64,000 nucleotides of DNA, taken from the NCBI GenBank assembly GCA_030789695.1, contig CM061139.1:203705641-203769640 (forward strand). The letters run 5' to 3'. The DNA is from Scilla litardierei (Eukaryota; Streptophyta; Magnoliopsida; Asparagales; Asparagaceae). Positions 12,001-21,644 of this stretch are shown here, one piece after another (the stretch's first letter is position 1; each line of letters opens with the position of its first letter). The position numbers and the translations under genes were made by a program. Below the pieces are notes generated by a model that was not told where the DNA came from, ran no database searches, and saw only the letters and a list, made by a program, of their open reading frames with translations.

Positions 12001-12178
12001 GCATATCGACGTCTGATTCCACTTTGTCAGGGACTATATGGGAGAAGAAGAAGACGACATCAACTGGCTGAAGATGGGAACAAATGACAAACCGACGGAC
12101 ATGCTGACGAAGGTTGTAACAGGAGTCAAGTTCAAACATTGTTTGGACTTGCTCAATGTGGTTCCTCAAAGAAGTTGA
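9050..12178 (+). pseudogene. Copia A pol (protease, integrase, RT, RNase H)
   Basis: Protease begins with WVLDSGCSFHMTPH (about 9058-9100). The GAG-pre-integrase motif LWHLCLGHMGEKAL lies near 9455-9495, followed by integrase (DNVHTDIWDPSR, SFIDDFSRMIWVFLL). RT is badly broken: VRYKARLVAKGF near 10800 and KKPLYGLKQSPQQWYKRF near 11038 survive. MNDLGKAQRILGMEITRDR and a VPYANAIGALMY segment lie at 11205-11549. RNase H (11756-12178) shows MTGYVF, STTDVEYMAL, YDSQSAMHLANN and HARTKHIDV, ending at a stop at 12176-12178. Many stops and frameshifts rule out function. Confidence 0.9.
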
Positions 12179-12438
12179 TGTCTGTCCCAGAAGGGGGCAT
12201 TGGGCTCGATGGAGCCAGTTGAGGCTTGGTGGAGCCAGTCGTAGCCCTTAGGGGCATTGTGACTCGAAAGATTGAAGCCAGTCTTAGGAGGGGGCAGTCG
12301 TAGCTCGGCAAAGCAGTTGGTCCTTCGGGACATTTGGTTCTTCGAAACAAAATGGTGGGGGGCACCAGTCGATGCTCTACTAATGTCAGTGAGAGTCGTC
12401 CATTGGGCGGAGGCTCGAATCTTGCCAAGGTGGAGATT

Positions 12439-13203
12439 TGTGGAGAAGTTGGCTCGATTCGGCGCAGAAGAAGCAATCGTATTACAGACGAGTTACATTG
12501 TGCAGAGATAACTCGCCTGTGCTTGGATTCAACATATCTGACTCTGCAAAAGTTAGATAGGGGGATGCTGAGCATTTGGCTTCTAAAGCGCAGTTGGTCG
12601 TTTGATCGAATGGTCGTTTGAAGGCTCGATGGAGATGACTCGTACACGTGGCTCGTCATTTCGGTCGTTCGATACAGAAGGAAGGTCGTTCGGTCGAAGA
12701 GAGTCATTGACATGCGGCCCACTAGGAAACGACAGATGGCCCACTAGTGTGCGGTACATTGATTGTGTAGGAGCGACGATTGGATTGGATGCAGTAATTG
12801 TCAGGATCTGTATCCTTTGAAATTCCTAGCCAAAGATGACACCTATTATAACCTAGGGTTATATATATACATGAGGTTTTAGGTAAGGGTTTCGTGTGAA
12901 ACAAACTGAGGGTGTTGAGCCGTCATTTGTGAGCGCCAACTTTGAGAATGTATTGTGAGCTTTTGGAGCGATCTTGTGTGCTTCTTCTTCATTGGATGAA
13001 GAGAAGATTTGTATTGTTCTTTCCTTTTGTAATAAAGCTCAACGGTGTTGTATTGTTCTTTCCTTTTGTAATAAAGCTCAACGGCCTAAAGACAATTCTC
13101 TTTGTGCTCTATTGATTCTGCGTTGCTGATCTTTGTCTTTGGTCCTCGACGATCTTGAGTATTCCGTTGTGTCGGTGTGTCCAACTGGGTTGCGCGCACA
13201 ACA
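12439..13203 (+). repeat. Copia A 3' LTR
   Basis: Begins TGTGGAGAAG after a purine-rich ccaaggtggagatt tract and ends CACAACA, 765 bp. It is longer than the 5' LTR partly because of a local 39-bp tandem duplication (units from 13011 and 13050) that is absent from the 5' copy. Confidence 0.93.
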
Positions 13204-13689
13204 CCTGGATCTATCTAGATTCTACCTGTTTTACTTTATATTTGTATCTATATTTATGTAAAAACTTGGTTACACAAGTTGCATTAGGAGTTTTGGTTTA
13301 AGGGTTTCAATTGTTATGCATTAGTTCAAGTGGTATGGGATTCGATTCCCGTCATTGAAACTTTTTTGGTTAATTTCAAATCACAATTATTAATTTACAT
13401 GAATAATTTGATAGTCTTTACACAACATCATGCCATTTGCCTCACATGTTCATTCATCAGAGTAACATCAGATTAATTCTTGTGGCCGGCCATTTACTAA
13501 GAACATTTATTTTTTTGAAAGAAAAAAATTGATTCATAAGGGTCGGATTCGGGTAACCCAACAGCTCGTTAAATCGGGCACATATTTTATGTTCTCGACC
13601 TAGATTTGATTGGGTCCAGTTTGGGTATACCCCTAAACAGGTCGGGTCAAACCTGAACCCAGCCCGATCCGTTTGCCACCCCTAGCTCG

Positions 13690-13850
13690 GATCTTTCGGA
13701 TGTATCATAGTAGTTCTCTTATTGCTAGATTTCGAGAGAAGGCCTAGAGTTGATTTTATGGAGGATCGTAGTAATTGGCTTTGAATTGTATTGTTAATAA
13801 TAGATCTCAAGAAAACATCTAGTTTGGATTCCAGAAGTCAAGTTTTTTGA
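13690..13850 (+). repeat. ~70-bp minisatellite, right block
   Basis: Continues the array of 6990-7211 with units such as TTGCTAGATTTCGAGAG and ATAGATCTCAAGAAAAC. The rest, up to 14224, is T-rich and holds nothing I recognise beyond a short open stretch at 14003-14100. Confidence 0.55.
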
Positions 13851-14621
13851 AATTTGGCAATTTTAGTTCGGTTTTAGGAGCTTGAATTTTAAGATTTAGA
13901 TTTGGTTTTATATTCGGTTTTGCAAAACAAATTTGGCTTTTCAAAGAGTAAGTTTACTTTGATTTTTACAAGTTTGTTTGGTTTGATTTGCAAGATTTTG
14001 TATGATGGGGGTGGATGTCAAGAGAGTTGTGGTTAAGATGGCGATAGAGAATGAGACTTTTGTTATGCAGGCAACCGATTTGAACATCAAGGTATAATAA
14101 CAGTTTCTAGAAGTTACAAAATTTTTAAGAATTTGATATGTTCAAGCAATTTCAATCAGTTTAGCAGTTTCATATGAACCGTTCAACTTCAAACTGGCAA
14201 TTCAAGAAGATTAGGACATAGAACCAAGGTTTTATGTTTCGGTTTCGGTCTGAATATCGTTCTTACCAAATTTAGGTTTCGGTATCGGTATTGCCCGTTT
14301 CGGTGATTTCGGAAGCAAGTTTCGGGTTCGTCCGTATCGCTAATTTCGGCAGTTTCGTTTCAAGTATCGGTTCCGGTTTCAGAGATACTTTAAATATGTA
14401 TATACTATATACACATAGTGATGGTTTCGGAGGTTCTTAAATCTAAACCTATCAAATACTATTAAATACTTAACAAACTAAAATATTAATCATATACTAT
14501 CAAATACTAAATACTAAATAGATAATCTAAATTTGAGTTCGTAATCATATCAAATACTAAATACCTAAAGTTTGATACTTAAATACTAAATATTAGATAA
14601 ATAAATAGATTCTAAAGCTTG

Positions 14622-14705
14622 CCTTGCGCACCCACCGTTTTACCTTGCGCACCCACCGTTTTACCTTGCGCACCCACCGTTTTACCTTGCACACATACCA
14701 CTTAT
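14622..14705 (+). repeat. 21-bp minisatellite inside the hAT element
   Basis: Three exact units of CCTTGCGCACCCACCGTTTTA (14622-14684) are followed by a degenerate one. Looser relatives appear at 14740-14790. Confidence 0.9.
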
Positions 14706-14925
14706 TTACAAGTTTGCCAAAAAAATTGTTGGGCATTGCTTTGCGCATCCACCATTTTGCTTTGCGCACATACCACTGATTTACAGGGTTGCCACAAAAT
14801 ATCTGATTGATATGTGCACCGACTGTTTTACTTTACAAGTTTGCCTTTTTAAAGAACGCAACATCTCTTCCTGAAAGGCGACTTGGGCATCTTTCTCTTT
14901 TTTTGCTCTCTCACTCTCACGCTAG

Positions 14926-14988
14926 ATGGTCGAGACGACGGGTTCGACAAGACAGGAGGCAGGTTCGGCTAGTCGGCGACGCGATGAG
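14926..14988 (+). pseudogene. Putative hAT transposase first-exon remnant
   Basis: An ATG-started stretch reads METTGSTRQEAGSASRRRDE after an initial MV. It is Ser/Arg rich and ends at a plausible splice donor (GAG|GTGTGT). Plant hAT transposases often begin with a short Ser/Arg-rich segment ending RRRD before the BED zinc finger. No BED or hATC domain is present downstream, so only this stub would remain. The assignment is inference from context and composition. Confidence 0.4.
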
Positions 14989-15393
14989 GTGTGTTCAATT
15001 TTTTCATCTTCATTTTGTCCTTTTTCTTCTTTTTCTCAGCAACTTTTTCTTGGTTCTGTCCTTTCTTCTAATTCTTCATTATTTTTAATCTAAAACCCTA
15101 GAGTTTTCTCCTCTCTTTTAACCGAGCTTTCTATGCAACCTATTGATTCACGAAATTTTTGGGGGTTTTTAAGAGAATTTTTATTTAATTACACATTCTT
15201 CTTCATCCGTCTTCGACTGGTATCGAATGGTATCGGTCAGTTTCGGTCGGTATCGGTCAGTTTCGACAGGTATCAACCGAAACTGACCGACACCTTTCAC
15301 TATCGGCCGATATTGAAACTAACCCTTGGTTTCGGTATCGTCAACTGCTGATACCGATACGATACGGCCGATACCTCAAACCCTGCATAGAAC

Positions 15394-16134
15394 TATTAGC
15401 ACAAGAAATGAAGAGTTCGAGGTCAAGTTTAACTTATTTGTACAAAATATGTGTGTATGCTTTAGTTTGAGAGAAAGTGTTAAGAAATAATAAGTTCCTC
15501 GTTAGGAATCACTGTATAGATATATGAATTACAATTTTCAATTTTAAAATTGTAATTGAATAAGAAGTTAAATATGAATTCCACTCGTGATTGTTTTCAT
15601 TCTGTATTTTTCTATATAAACAACACCGATACCCTAGTTTGAGGCGTAGCTTTTATTATGAGTAATATTTTCTTTGAATTTTCAACAAATCTTAAATATA
15701 AATTTGTAAATCCATCGTCGGCTTTCTTCTTCTTTTTATATGTCCCTAGTCTACTCAACCTCCTACACCACACCAGCATCGACACACTAATGCAGATGAT
15801 GATAGATAAATGTTTTCTAATTATTGATGTAATGCATTCCTATTTGCATCTTCGTTGGCTATCCAAGCTCTGCATTAAAGTCAAAATTCCTTTTAGTATT
15901 GAAAATTGATAATAATATGGTAACCCAGGCCTAACCACTTGTATTCCTACCCAAGAATAAGAGGCTAAAGAGATTCTCGGGTATAAAAGAAAATCTCAGC
16001 ATCGTGACACAGTTTGCTAGGTCAACGTGAACATAAAGCAAAAAAGAACGTGGGTCAATTTCAGGAAAAAGATACCAAAGAAACATATAATAAGCATAAG
16101 CACCCAACAATGATCAAAGTAACAGAAGTTTTAC
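15394..16134. other. Katanin downstream region, no exon found
   Basis: No con80-domain exon of katanin p80 is visible on the minus strand, nor any other gene. An 11-bp inverted repeat (attacaatttt at 15529-15539, aaaattgtaat at 15547-15557) with a 7-base loop is present. Confidence 0.5.
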
Positions 16135-17559
16135 CTTTGTCATTGTGCAATCCCACATGCTGCTCAAGCGACATAACTCTTTCAAATTTATCGGCAAAGT
16201 TTGTGATGCCTGTACTATTTGACTCATCATGTTTTATAGTTTCAGCATTCACTACCAGCCTGCGGGTAACACTTGAGTCCAAACTTCCTAATGTATCAGA
16301 AGAACTACTCGAAGGCCTCGATATATTTGCAAATAATTGACTCCCTCTTCCATCACCAGAAAAAGAGGCCTGACGCATGTGACGTATCTTGCAGGATGAT
16401 GTATTATGTGCTTTTGTTTCAGTAGTTCCAGAACCTTTTCTAGAGAAGGCTATACTTTCTGAGCCTCGGGTCTCTCTAGGTACAAAGACTGGTGTCAAAA
16501 CAGGCATACCACCTGCTTGGGTATCATTTACTGGGTCCAACTTTACCATCGTGTCATTTGTTGGCGTTAGTGGACTATTCACACCGGATTTCCTTGAACG
16601 CGATCGCATTTCCTTTGAGGTAAAAGTGGATTCCATCCTGTTAACAACTGTCGCTTTGCCGGCACGGAAAGCATTGGCATTCATAGAATGTACTTTTGAA
16701 GAAAATTTCGAACTGAGTCGTGCCGGAGCATTATGGCAGCTCATGATGGCACTTTCACTTCTAAATCCGGTTGAACTTAAGTAAGTCATTTTTGATGAAC
16801 AAATGGGATCATCTTTTAGAATACTTTGGCTGCAGACGTTAGCTTTTTTATGCAACACAGAAAACGGGAAAAAGTTAAAAGATAGATAAGAGCAATTTCG
16901 CAGAAAATTAAATGCATTAATCAGACACGACTAATAATAAGATTAGAAGATGAGTTTTCACTTACAAATCATTGGAGAACCATTCACTGTATCTTTAGTT
17001 TCGCATCCATAATCAGGAAGTCCTTCAACCGATATAATCCCTGAAGTTAGACAGCCTCCTTTTATCTCGGCAGAATGATCTTCCCCATAGACATTAATAG
17101 GCTCCATTAGCGCATTAGTCGTGGCATTCATGGCATATGGTCCAATAAGCTGAGAAAGAAAATACATTTAGTTTACTCTAGAAGGAGAAAAAATGTTAAA
17201 TTATTCAGGCTAATTGGAGATATGTAGTTACTGATGTATCTGCAACCCAAACTCCAACTCGACTTTGATAATAGGAGCAACCGAAAAGTTTCCCTTCATA
17301 GATACCAAGATCACCCAAAGTGGACCAACCCATCTCCACAAAATCATGACATCTTATAGGTTCCCAGGAGAAAACCTAGCATAGCAATTATAAAGAATGA
17401 GAAATGGAACTTTATGCGCACATCTCAGATACTTAGAATGCAGGGAAGCTTCTGTGCTAGCGGCGGGTGGCAAGGCCATTTCACCTTTAATGTTTGATCC
17501 AACCCACAGAATAGGGTTCTTCCATCTGGGTGGAAGACCATAGATCGTACACCTGTAGC
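16135..17559 (-). CDS. Katanin p80 WD40 subunit B1 homologue, partial (4 exons)
   Basis: Regulatory p80 subunit of the microtubule-severing katanin complex; its WD40 propeller targets the p60 AAA ATPase to microtubules. Four minus-strand exons splice in frame. Exon 17485-17559 encodes ATGVRSMVFHPDGRTLFCGL. Exon 17232-17375 encodes VFSWEPIRCHDFVEMGWSTL, ending GVWVADTS. Exon 16966-17149 starts LIGPYA. Exon 16135-16842 is the long Ser-rich linker ending FADKFERVMSLEQHVGLHND. Junctions are GT-AG: donors AAG|GTGAAA, TCA|GTAACT, T|GTAAGT, G|GTAAAA; acceptors TCAG, CTAG, TCAG and an A-rich AAAAAAG that alone keeps frame. The first two exons match the last WD40 blade of plant katanin p80. Upstream blades fall in or beyond the gap at 17594-18093. 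The C-terminal con80 domain, which binds p60, was not found. The gene may be truncated or its remaining exons may lie beyond the transposons. Confidence 0.85.
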
Positions 17560-17566
17560 CTGACAC

Positions 17567-18093
17567 GGGGGGGGGGGGGGGGGGGGGGGGGGTNNNNNNN
17601 NNNNNNNNNNNNNNNNNNNNNNNNNNNNNNNNNNNNNNNNNNNNNNNNNNNNNNNNNNNNNNNNNNNNNNNNNNNNNNNNNNNNNNNNNNNNNNNNNNNN
17701 NNNNNNNNNNNNNNNNNNNNNNNNNNNNNNNNNNNNNNNNNNNNNNNNNNNNNNNNNNNNNNNNNNNNNNNNNNNNNNNNNNNNNNNNNNNNNNNNNNNN
17801 NNNNNNNNNNNNNNNNNNNNNNNNNNNNNNNNNNNNNNNNNNNNNNNNNNNNNNNNNNNNNNNNNNNNNNNNNNNNNNNNNNNNNNNNNNNNNNNNNNNN
17901 NNNNNNNNNNNNNNNNNNNNNNNNNNNNNNNNNNNNNNNNNNNNNNNNNNNNNNNNNNNNNNNNNNNNNNNNNNNNNNNNNNNNNNNNNNNNNNNNNNNN
18001 NNNNNNNNNNNNNNNNNNNNNNNNNNNNNNNNNNNNNNNNNNNNNNNNNNNNNNNNNNNNNNNNNNNNNNNNNNNNNNNNNNNNNNNNNNNNN
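17567..18093. other. Assembly gap with poly-G lead-in
   Basis: A run of about 26 G at 17567-17592 leads into exactly 500 N (17594-18093). The round number suggests a placeholder of unknown true size. Upstream katanin exons are probably lost here. Open frames spanning it are artefacts. Confidence 0.97.
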
Positions 18094-18266
18094 CAATAAC
18101 CAAATCATTTGGGAAAATAGCAGACAACTGTGCAAAATTATAAGATCTTAAAGGTCAACATAGAAGAGGATAGATAAGTCTTTAAAAACAGTTTTGAATC
18201 CCATCATTGAACAAAGTCTGGCAATTTCCATCCTTCCTCGATTCACACACACACCCCCCCTCTCTC

Positions 18267-18299
<33 letters not shown>

Positions 18300-18336
18300 G
18301 CCCCCGCGTGCGACTAAAACCCAAAAAAAAGCTTAG
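18094..18336. other. Gap edge and poly-C tract
   Basis: On the minus strand, after a plausible acceptor (TTTGCACAG), a short open stretch LSAIFPNDLVI runs into the gap; it could be exon sequence but is not recognised. At 18268-18297 a run of 30 C, next to CA and CT microsatellites, is likely a sequencing or assembly problem. Confidence 0.5.
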
Positions 18337-18542
18337 CAGTGATAATGAATAGAAATATTAAAGAGGGAAATATGAGAGCTTGATTAGCCCTTTCCCCTTA
18401 AATGCTCATTTATAGTAGTGGATTACATCAGTTACAAATCGTAAATCCATAATGCATGCCACTAATTTAAGACATGTCATATTGTGCATATGGCATATTG
18501 TATCTAGACATGGTATATTAATCACATGCTAAAATTCTAACA
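18337..18542 (-). repeat. Short copia 3' LTR (minus strand)
   Basis: On the minus strand it starts TGTTAGAATTTTAGC at 18542, preceded by an AAAGGGAGTG polypurine tract. About 200 bp are homologous to the LTR at 63811-64000 at the other end of the window (shared TATTGTATCTAGACA-like and GTTACAAATC blocks). The low-coordinate boundary is approximate. Confidence 0.6.
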
Positions 18543-18810
18543 CTCCCTTTAACATTAAAACATAGATATTAATCATGTTCATCTTGTTACATGAGTAAGC
18601 ACCTTCAGGAAAACAACTGTAATAAGAAGTTATATTGGCTGGTCTAACGATCGAGTGAAGAGAGGGCAACTAAACTTTTTTGTAACAACATCATGAAGGA
18701 AATATCAAGTCACCTATATATGATTGGTTCTCATGAAATATTGAATTGTTAGCTATGTAAATGGCAATTGTTTTATCACAATACAAGGGCATGGACCTGT
18801 TGTTCTAAAA
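18543..18810 (-). pseudogene. Copia RNase H C-terminus, decayed
   Basis: The minus strand reads AIYIANNSIFHENQSYI, the DN..AI.IA.N..FHERTKHIE region of copia RNase H. After frame changes comes a segment ending CNKMNMINIYVLMLKGVLEF, comparable to the CNKMCMINIF end of Copia C. The polypurine tract and LTR follow, as in an intact 3' end. Several stops are present. Confidence 0.7.
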
Positions 18811-18829
18811 ACCTATCTCCCATACCAAA

Positions 18830-19260
18830 ATTGATATAGAATGAAGGAAATTTTAGGAGAATTAGGGAAAACTTTGGCAGAGAATAATTGGGATAATAGT
18901 TCCAAAGCTTCTCACCATGAATTTTAACTTCTAGTCAAAATTAGACATTTCTTAGGTTAATGGATTTAATTCACTCAAAATTCTTCATTTTCATTGTCTA
19001 AAATAAAAAAAATTCTCTTGTCTGTATATAAGCTTACAACTTAAAACAAGTTTCACCACAACCGCTGTGAGACTTAATTGAAATAACAACCTACTAGAAA
19101 TATAAATAAAATCAAACAAAATCCTAACAAATAAAATCAATTAAAATGAAATCCTAACCAAAATCCAAATAAAATCCTAATTAATCCCGAATAAATAGAA
19201 CGTGATCATCATCATTCTCCATAGCTTTAAAAATTCATCACCTGATGAATGGTAATAACT
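18830..19260 (-). repeat. Dispersed LTR-like repeat, copy 1
   Basis: Shares ordered blocks with 21080-21245 plus 22030-22220, including tttaattcactcaaaattct, tatataagcttacaactt and an A-rich tail. The minus orientation puts a TATA-like GCTTATATAC in LTR-like position. Possibly the 3' LTR partner of copy 2 around a gag-less interior (19261-21079), but the ends are not defined. Confidence 0.45.
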
Positions 19261-19450
19261 AATAAGAAAACACAAACCAATCAGTAGTAGTCAGTAAACT
19301 CTTGAAGTTGAAATTACTCATTTATAAACTTTAAAATGAACCAAAATATAAATGGATAGATGAGAATCTTCACAAGAATGAATAAAGATCATTGAAGAAA
19401 GAAAGATGTGTCAATCTTGCTGACTATTTCTGTGACGAATATTGATGTGC

Positions 19451-19804
19451 TCAATCATATAAAATGATGCCTCTGTTATAGCTCTGGCACAAGATTAACA
19501 AATGACGCAATATGGGATCTAACTCATACTGTGATGGTGGATTAGGAGGCTCTAGCTTTATCTCGAGCTCAATCTCGAGTTCCAACATGGGCTCAAGCTC
19601 AATGTTTGTTTCAATCTCAAGCTCAAGATCTAACTTGGCCACATGCTCAATGTTTGTTTCAATCTCATGTTCTGCCTCGGGTTCGGGCTCATACTCAGGC
19701 TTAAACTCTGCCTCATGTTCTGACTCGAGCTCGGGCTCGATGGGAGGCTTTGGGTTGAGCTCAAGCTCAATTGTGGATCCAGACTTGGGTTTGAGCCCAT
19801 GCAT
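19451..19804 (-). CDS. Hypothetical acidic repeat ORF
   Basis: An open frame of 117 codons on the minus strand rich in Glu, Leu and Pro, in repeats such as ELELNPK, EPELESE and ELEIETNIE. It results from an imperfect GAGCTC/GAGATT hexamer repeat in the DNA, which explains the long open frames on both strands. No known domain. It lies inside a probable degenerate retroelement interior. It may simply be low-complexity DNA rather than a gene. Confidence 0.2.
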   Translation of the reverse strand: MHGLKPKSGSTIELELNPKPPIEPELESEHEAEFKPEYEPEPEAEHEIETNIEHVAKLDLELEIETNIELEPMLELEIELEIKLEPPNPPSQYELDPILRHLLILCQSYNRGIILYD

Positions 19805-19912
19805 TACTTCTTACGGTTTGGTTTCACCATTTGCAGCCTTTTGCAAAAGCCAATTGATGTCGTCATGAATAATTTTTATCACAATGATCTATTTATGACT
19901 CTCTTTTAGGCT

Positions 19913-20188
19913 TTAAATTTGATAAAGGTTGAGGCGAACGACAGATTGTCGGTGTTTGGGAAGCTCCCAACATCGAAGCTCCATCTTCAACCAAGACCAA
20001 CAAGGTTTTTGTCTCCTAAAAAGATGAGCTTCTTCGACATATCGGAATCTAATCTCATCTATTAGATCGTAGTAGTAAGAAAAGAAATTTTCCATAACAA
20101 AATCCAACTCTTTATAACACAAGTATCCATTTGACCCTTCAAAAACAGTTAGGGTGTAAAACTTCTTATATTCATTTTTAACCCGCAT
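19913..20188 (-). CDS. Hypothetical 91-codon ORF
   Basis: Starts with an ATG at 20188 and reads MRVKNEYKKFYTLTVFEG, with aromatic-rich NFFSYYYDLIDEIRFRYVEE in the middle. I do not recognise it. A TGA/TAA-rich stretch separates it from the acidic ORF downstream, though both are on the same strand between two LTR-like repeats, so it could be a remnant of an element-encoded protein. Sequence from 20189 to 21079 shows nothing recognisable. Confidence 0.2.
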   Translation of the reverse strand: MRVKNEYKKFYTLTVFEGSNGYLCYKELDFVMENFFSYYYDLIDEIRFRYVEEAHLFRRQKPCWSWLKMELRCWELPKHRQSVVRLNLYQI

Positions 20189-21256
20189 GCATCTAAATAA
20201 CTATTTGATCTATAAAATGTCATGAAAAATACTTAATACCTCCAAAATATGTATTGACTCAAGCTAACTTCTAACTGGCTTAAACAGAGGCAAAAACGAC
20301 TCCAGAATCGTCAAAACAACAATGAAAAATCCTTTGAAAATAGTCAAGCTTCATATAGCTACGAATGGTCAACAATTGGTCTGAGTTGTTGACTAGTCAA
20401 TGGCGTAGTTGGCACATTATCCTCTGCTTCAGCTCGATCAGTTCAGGCTGAACTTGATAAACCGTGCCATCTTGAGTCAACTCAGGCGGCTCGCAATCGG
20501 CTTGGGTTGAATCACACTCGGGTTTGCCTTGATGGAGCTGGCAATATAGTAATCAATGCTCATGAATTTTTGAAATCGAATTTTGTTGCGTCGGATGTGA
20601 TGTACAATGACAAAGTTCAAGGAGAGGTCGATGGTTCCTGTTGCCATCAAGGATGGCGGTAACATCACTATTGATGTTGAAGATGGCAGTGTCGACGCCT
20701 ACGTATGGGCGGCAGTGGGATCTGGATGTGGGGACAATGGCGATGATAGCAACTAAAAGCAAAGAGGATGATAGTGAAGAGCGAGAACATCGATAATTAT
20801 TGTAGCTGCGGTTTTGAATTTAAGGTTTATGTTAGGGTTTTGAGAGGAAGATGATGACAAACAACGAGCTTTTGTGAATTTTCACTTTTTCAACGTGGAT
20901 CGAAAAACATTGGAAAATTTTAAAAAACTAGGAAAATTGTAGAAATTTATAGGGAAAATAACGGCTATGGGTTTGGATAGAGATTATTTTGTTCTAACCA
21001 TAACAGAAATCTAAATTAAAGAAAAGAATTGTAAAAAAGAACAGGAATCATTTTACTCTACGTAGAACAAATGAAATTTAGAAAGAATTGGATAAAATTT
21101 TGGGGAATATCAATTGGTATTAGTGGTTTATGGCTTCTCACCAAGGATTTTGACTTCTTACCAAAATTAGACTTTTCTCAAAATAAGTAATTTAATTCAC
21201 TCAAAATTCTTCATTTTTGTTGTTTAAAATAAAAATGTTCTCATATATATATATAT

Positions 21257-21418
21257 AATGTGTATTGTACGCCATATGGGGCACCCCCTCATATGCCCTC
21301 TCACATAAAGGATGGCGGATACAACAAGTACAAGCCCATGTGGGCTTGTACCCAACCCATTTATGTGAGAGGGCATATAAGGAGGTGCCACATATGGCGT
21401 ACGATACTCATTATTCTC
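21257..21418. mobile_element. Foldback MITE 1
   Basis: Almost fully self-complementary. The left arm from AATGTGTATTGTACGCC pairs with the right arm ending GGCGTACGATACTCATT. The centre is a near-perfect hairpin with 11-bp arms GTACAAGCCCA. It is flanked by TA repeats, so no clear target duplication can be read. Confidence 0.75.
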
Positions 21419-21459
21419 ATATATATATATATATATAAACATATATACATACATACAGA

Positions 21460-21624
21460 GAGAATAATGTGTATCATATGACATGTGAGGCATCTTCTCA
21501 TATACAAGACACAAAAGTGGGGTGGTACAGGCCCAAATGGGCTTGTACTTGTTGTATCACCCCACTTTTTGTGTATTGGTATATGAGGAAATGTCTCCAT
21601 TGTCATATAATACCAATTATTCTC
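21460..21624. mobile_element. Foldback MITE 2 (same family as MITE 1)
   Basis: 165 bp. The left end GAGAATAATGTGTAT pairs with the right end, whose reverse complement is GAGAATAATTGGTAT. The central hairpin core GTACAGGCCCA/TGGGCTTGTAC is related to that of MITE 1. Also set in TA repeats. Confidence 0.75.
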
Positions 21625-21644
21625 ATATATATATAGAAGAATAT

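Larger units (their letters stand above)
7371..13203 (+). mobile_element. Copia A: complete, decayed Ty1/copia retrotransposon
   Basis: A 5833-bp element with both LTRs, an iMet-type PBS, gag, and pol in copia order (protease, integrase, RT, RNase H). The perfect 5-bp target duplication CCTGG is at 7366-7370 and 13204-13208. Gag and protease resemble the Tnt1-94 type of copia. The LTRs are clearly diverged and many stops interrupt the frames, so the insertion is old. Confidence 0.95.
7220..13683. mobile_element. hAT-like MITE, split by Copia A
   Basis: The left end (TAAGGATAGCAAAATG, 7220) and the reverse complement of the right end (AGGGGTGGCAAACGG, ending at 13683) are related. Flanks AGCTCAGA (7212-7219) and AGCTCGGA (13684-13691) make an imperfect 8-bp target duplication, the hAT size. 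Subtracting Copia A leaves about 626 bp with no coding capacity. The inner arms carry GGGTCGGGT-rich sequence in inverted orientation. Confidence 0.65.
14225..15385 (+). mobile_element. Non-autonomous hAT-like element with 8-bp TSD
   Basis: Left end CAAGGTTTTATGTTTCGG and right end (reverse complement) CAGGGTTTGAGGTATCGG form imperfect terminal inverted repeats. The perfect 8-bp duplication CATAGAAC flanks it at 14217-14224 and 15386-15393, the hAT hallmark. The subterminal regions are packed with TTTCGGT/TATCGGT repeats in opposite orientation, as expected for hAT transposase binding sites. Length 1161 bp. It probably derives from an autonomous parent by internal deletion. Confidence 0.88.

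Noticed and set aside
14003..14100. Possible small plus-strand exon (MMGVDVKRVVVKMAIENET)
   Set aside because: No acceptor or partner exon and no recognisable domain; it lies between transposon and minisatellite.
16389..16784. 131-codon plus-strand ORF
   Set aside because: It is antisense to the long Ser-rich katanin exon, which has matching splice phases.
17354..18135. Long open frames spanning the gap
   Set aside because: They consist mostly of N, with Pro or Gly runs from the homopolymer.
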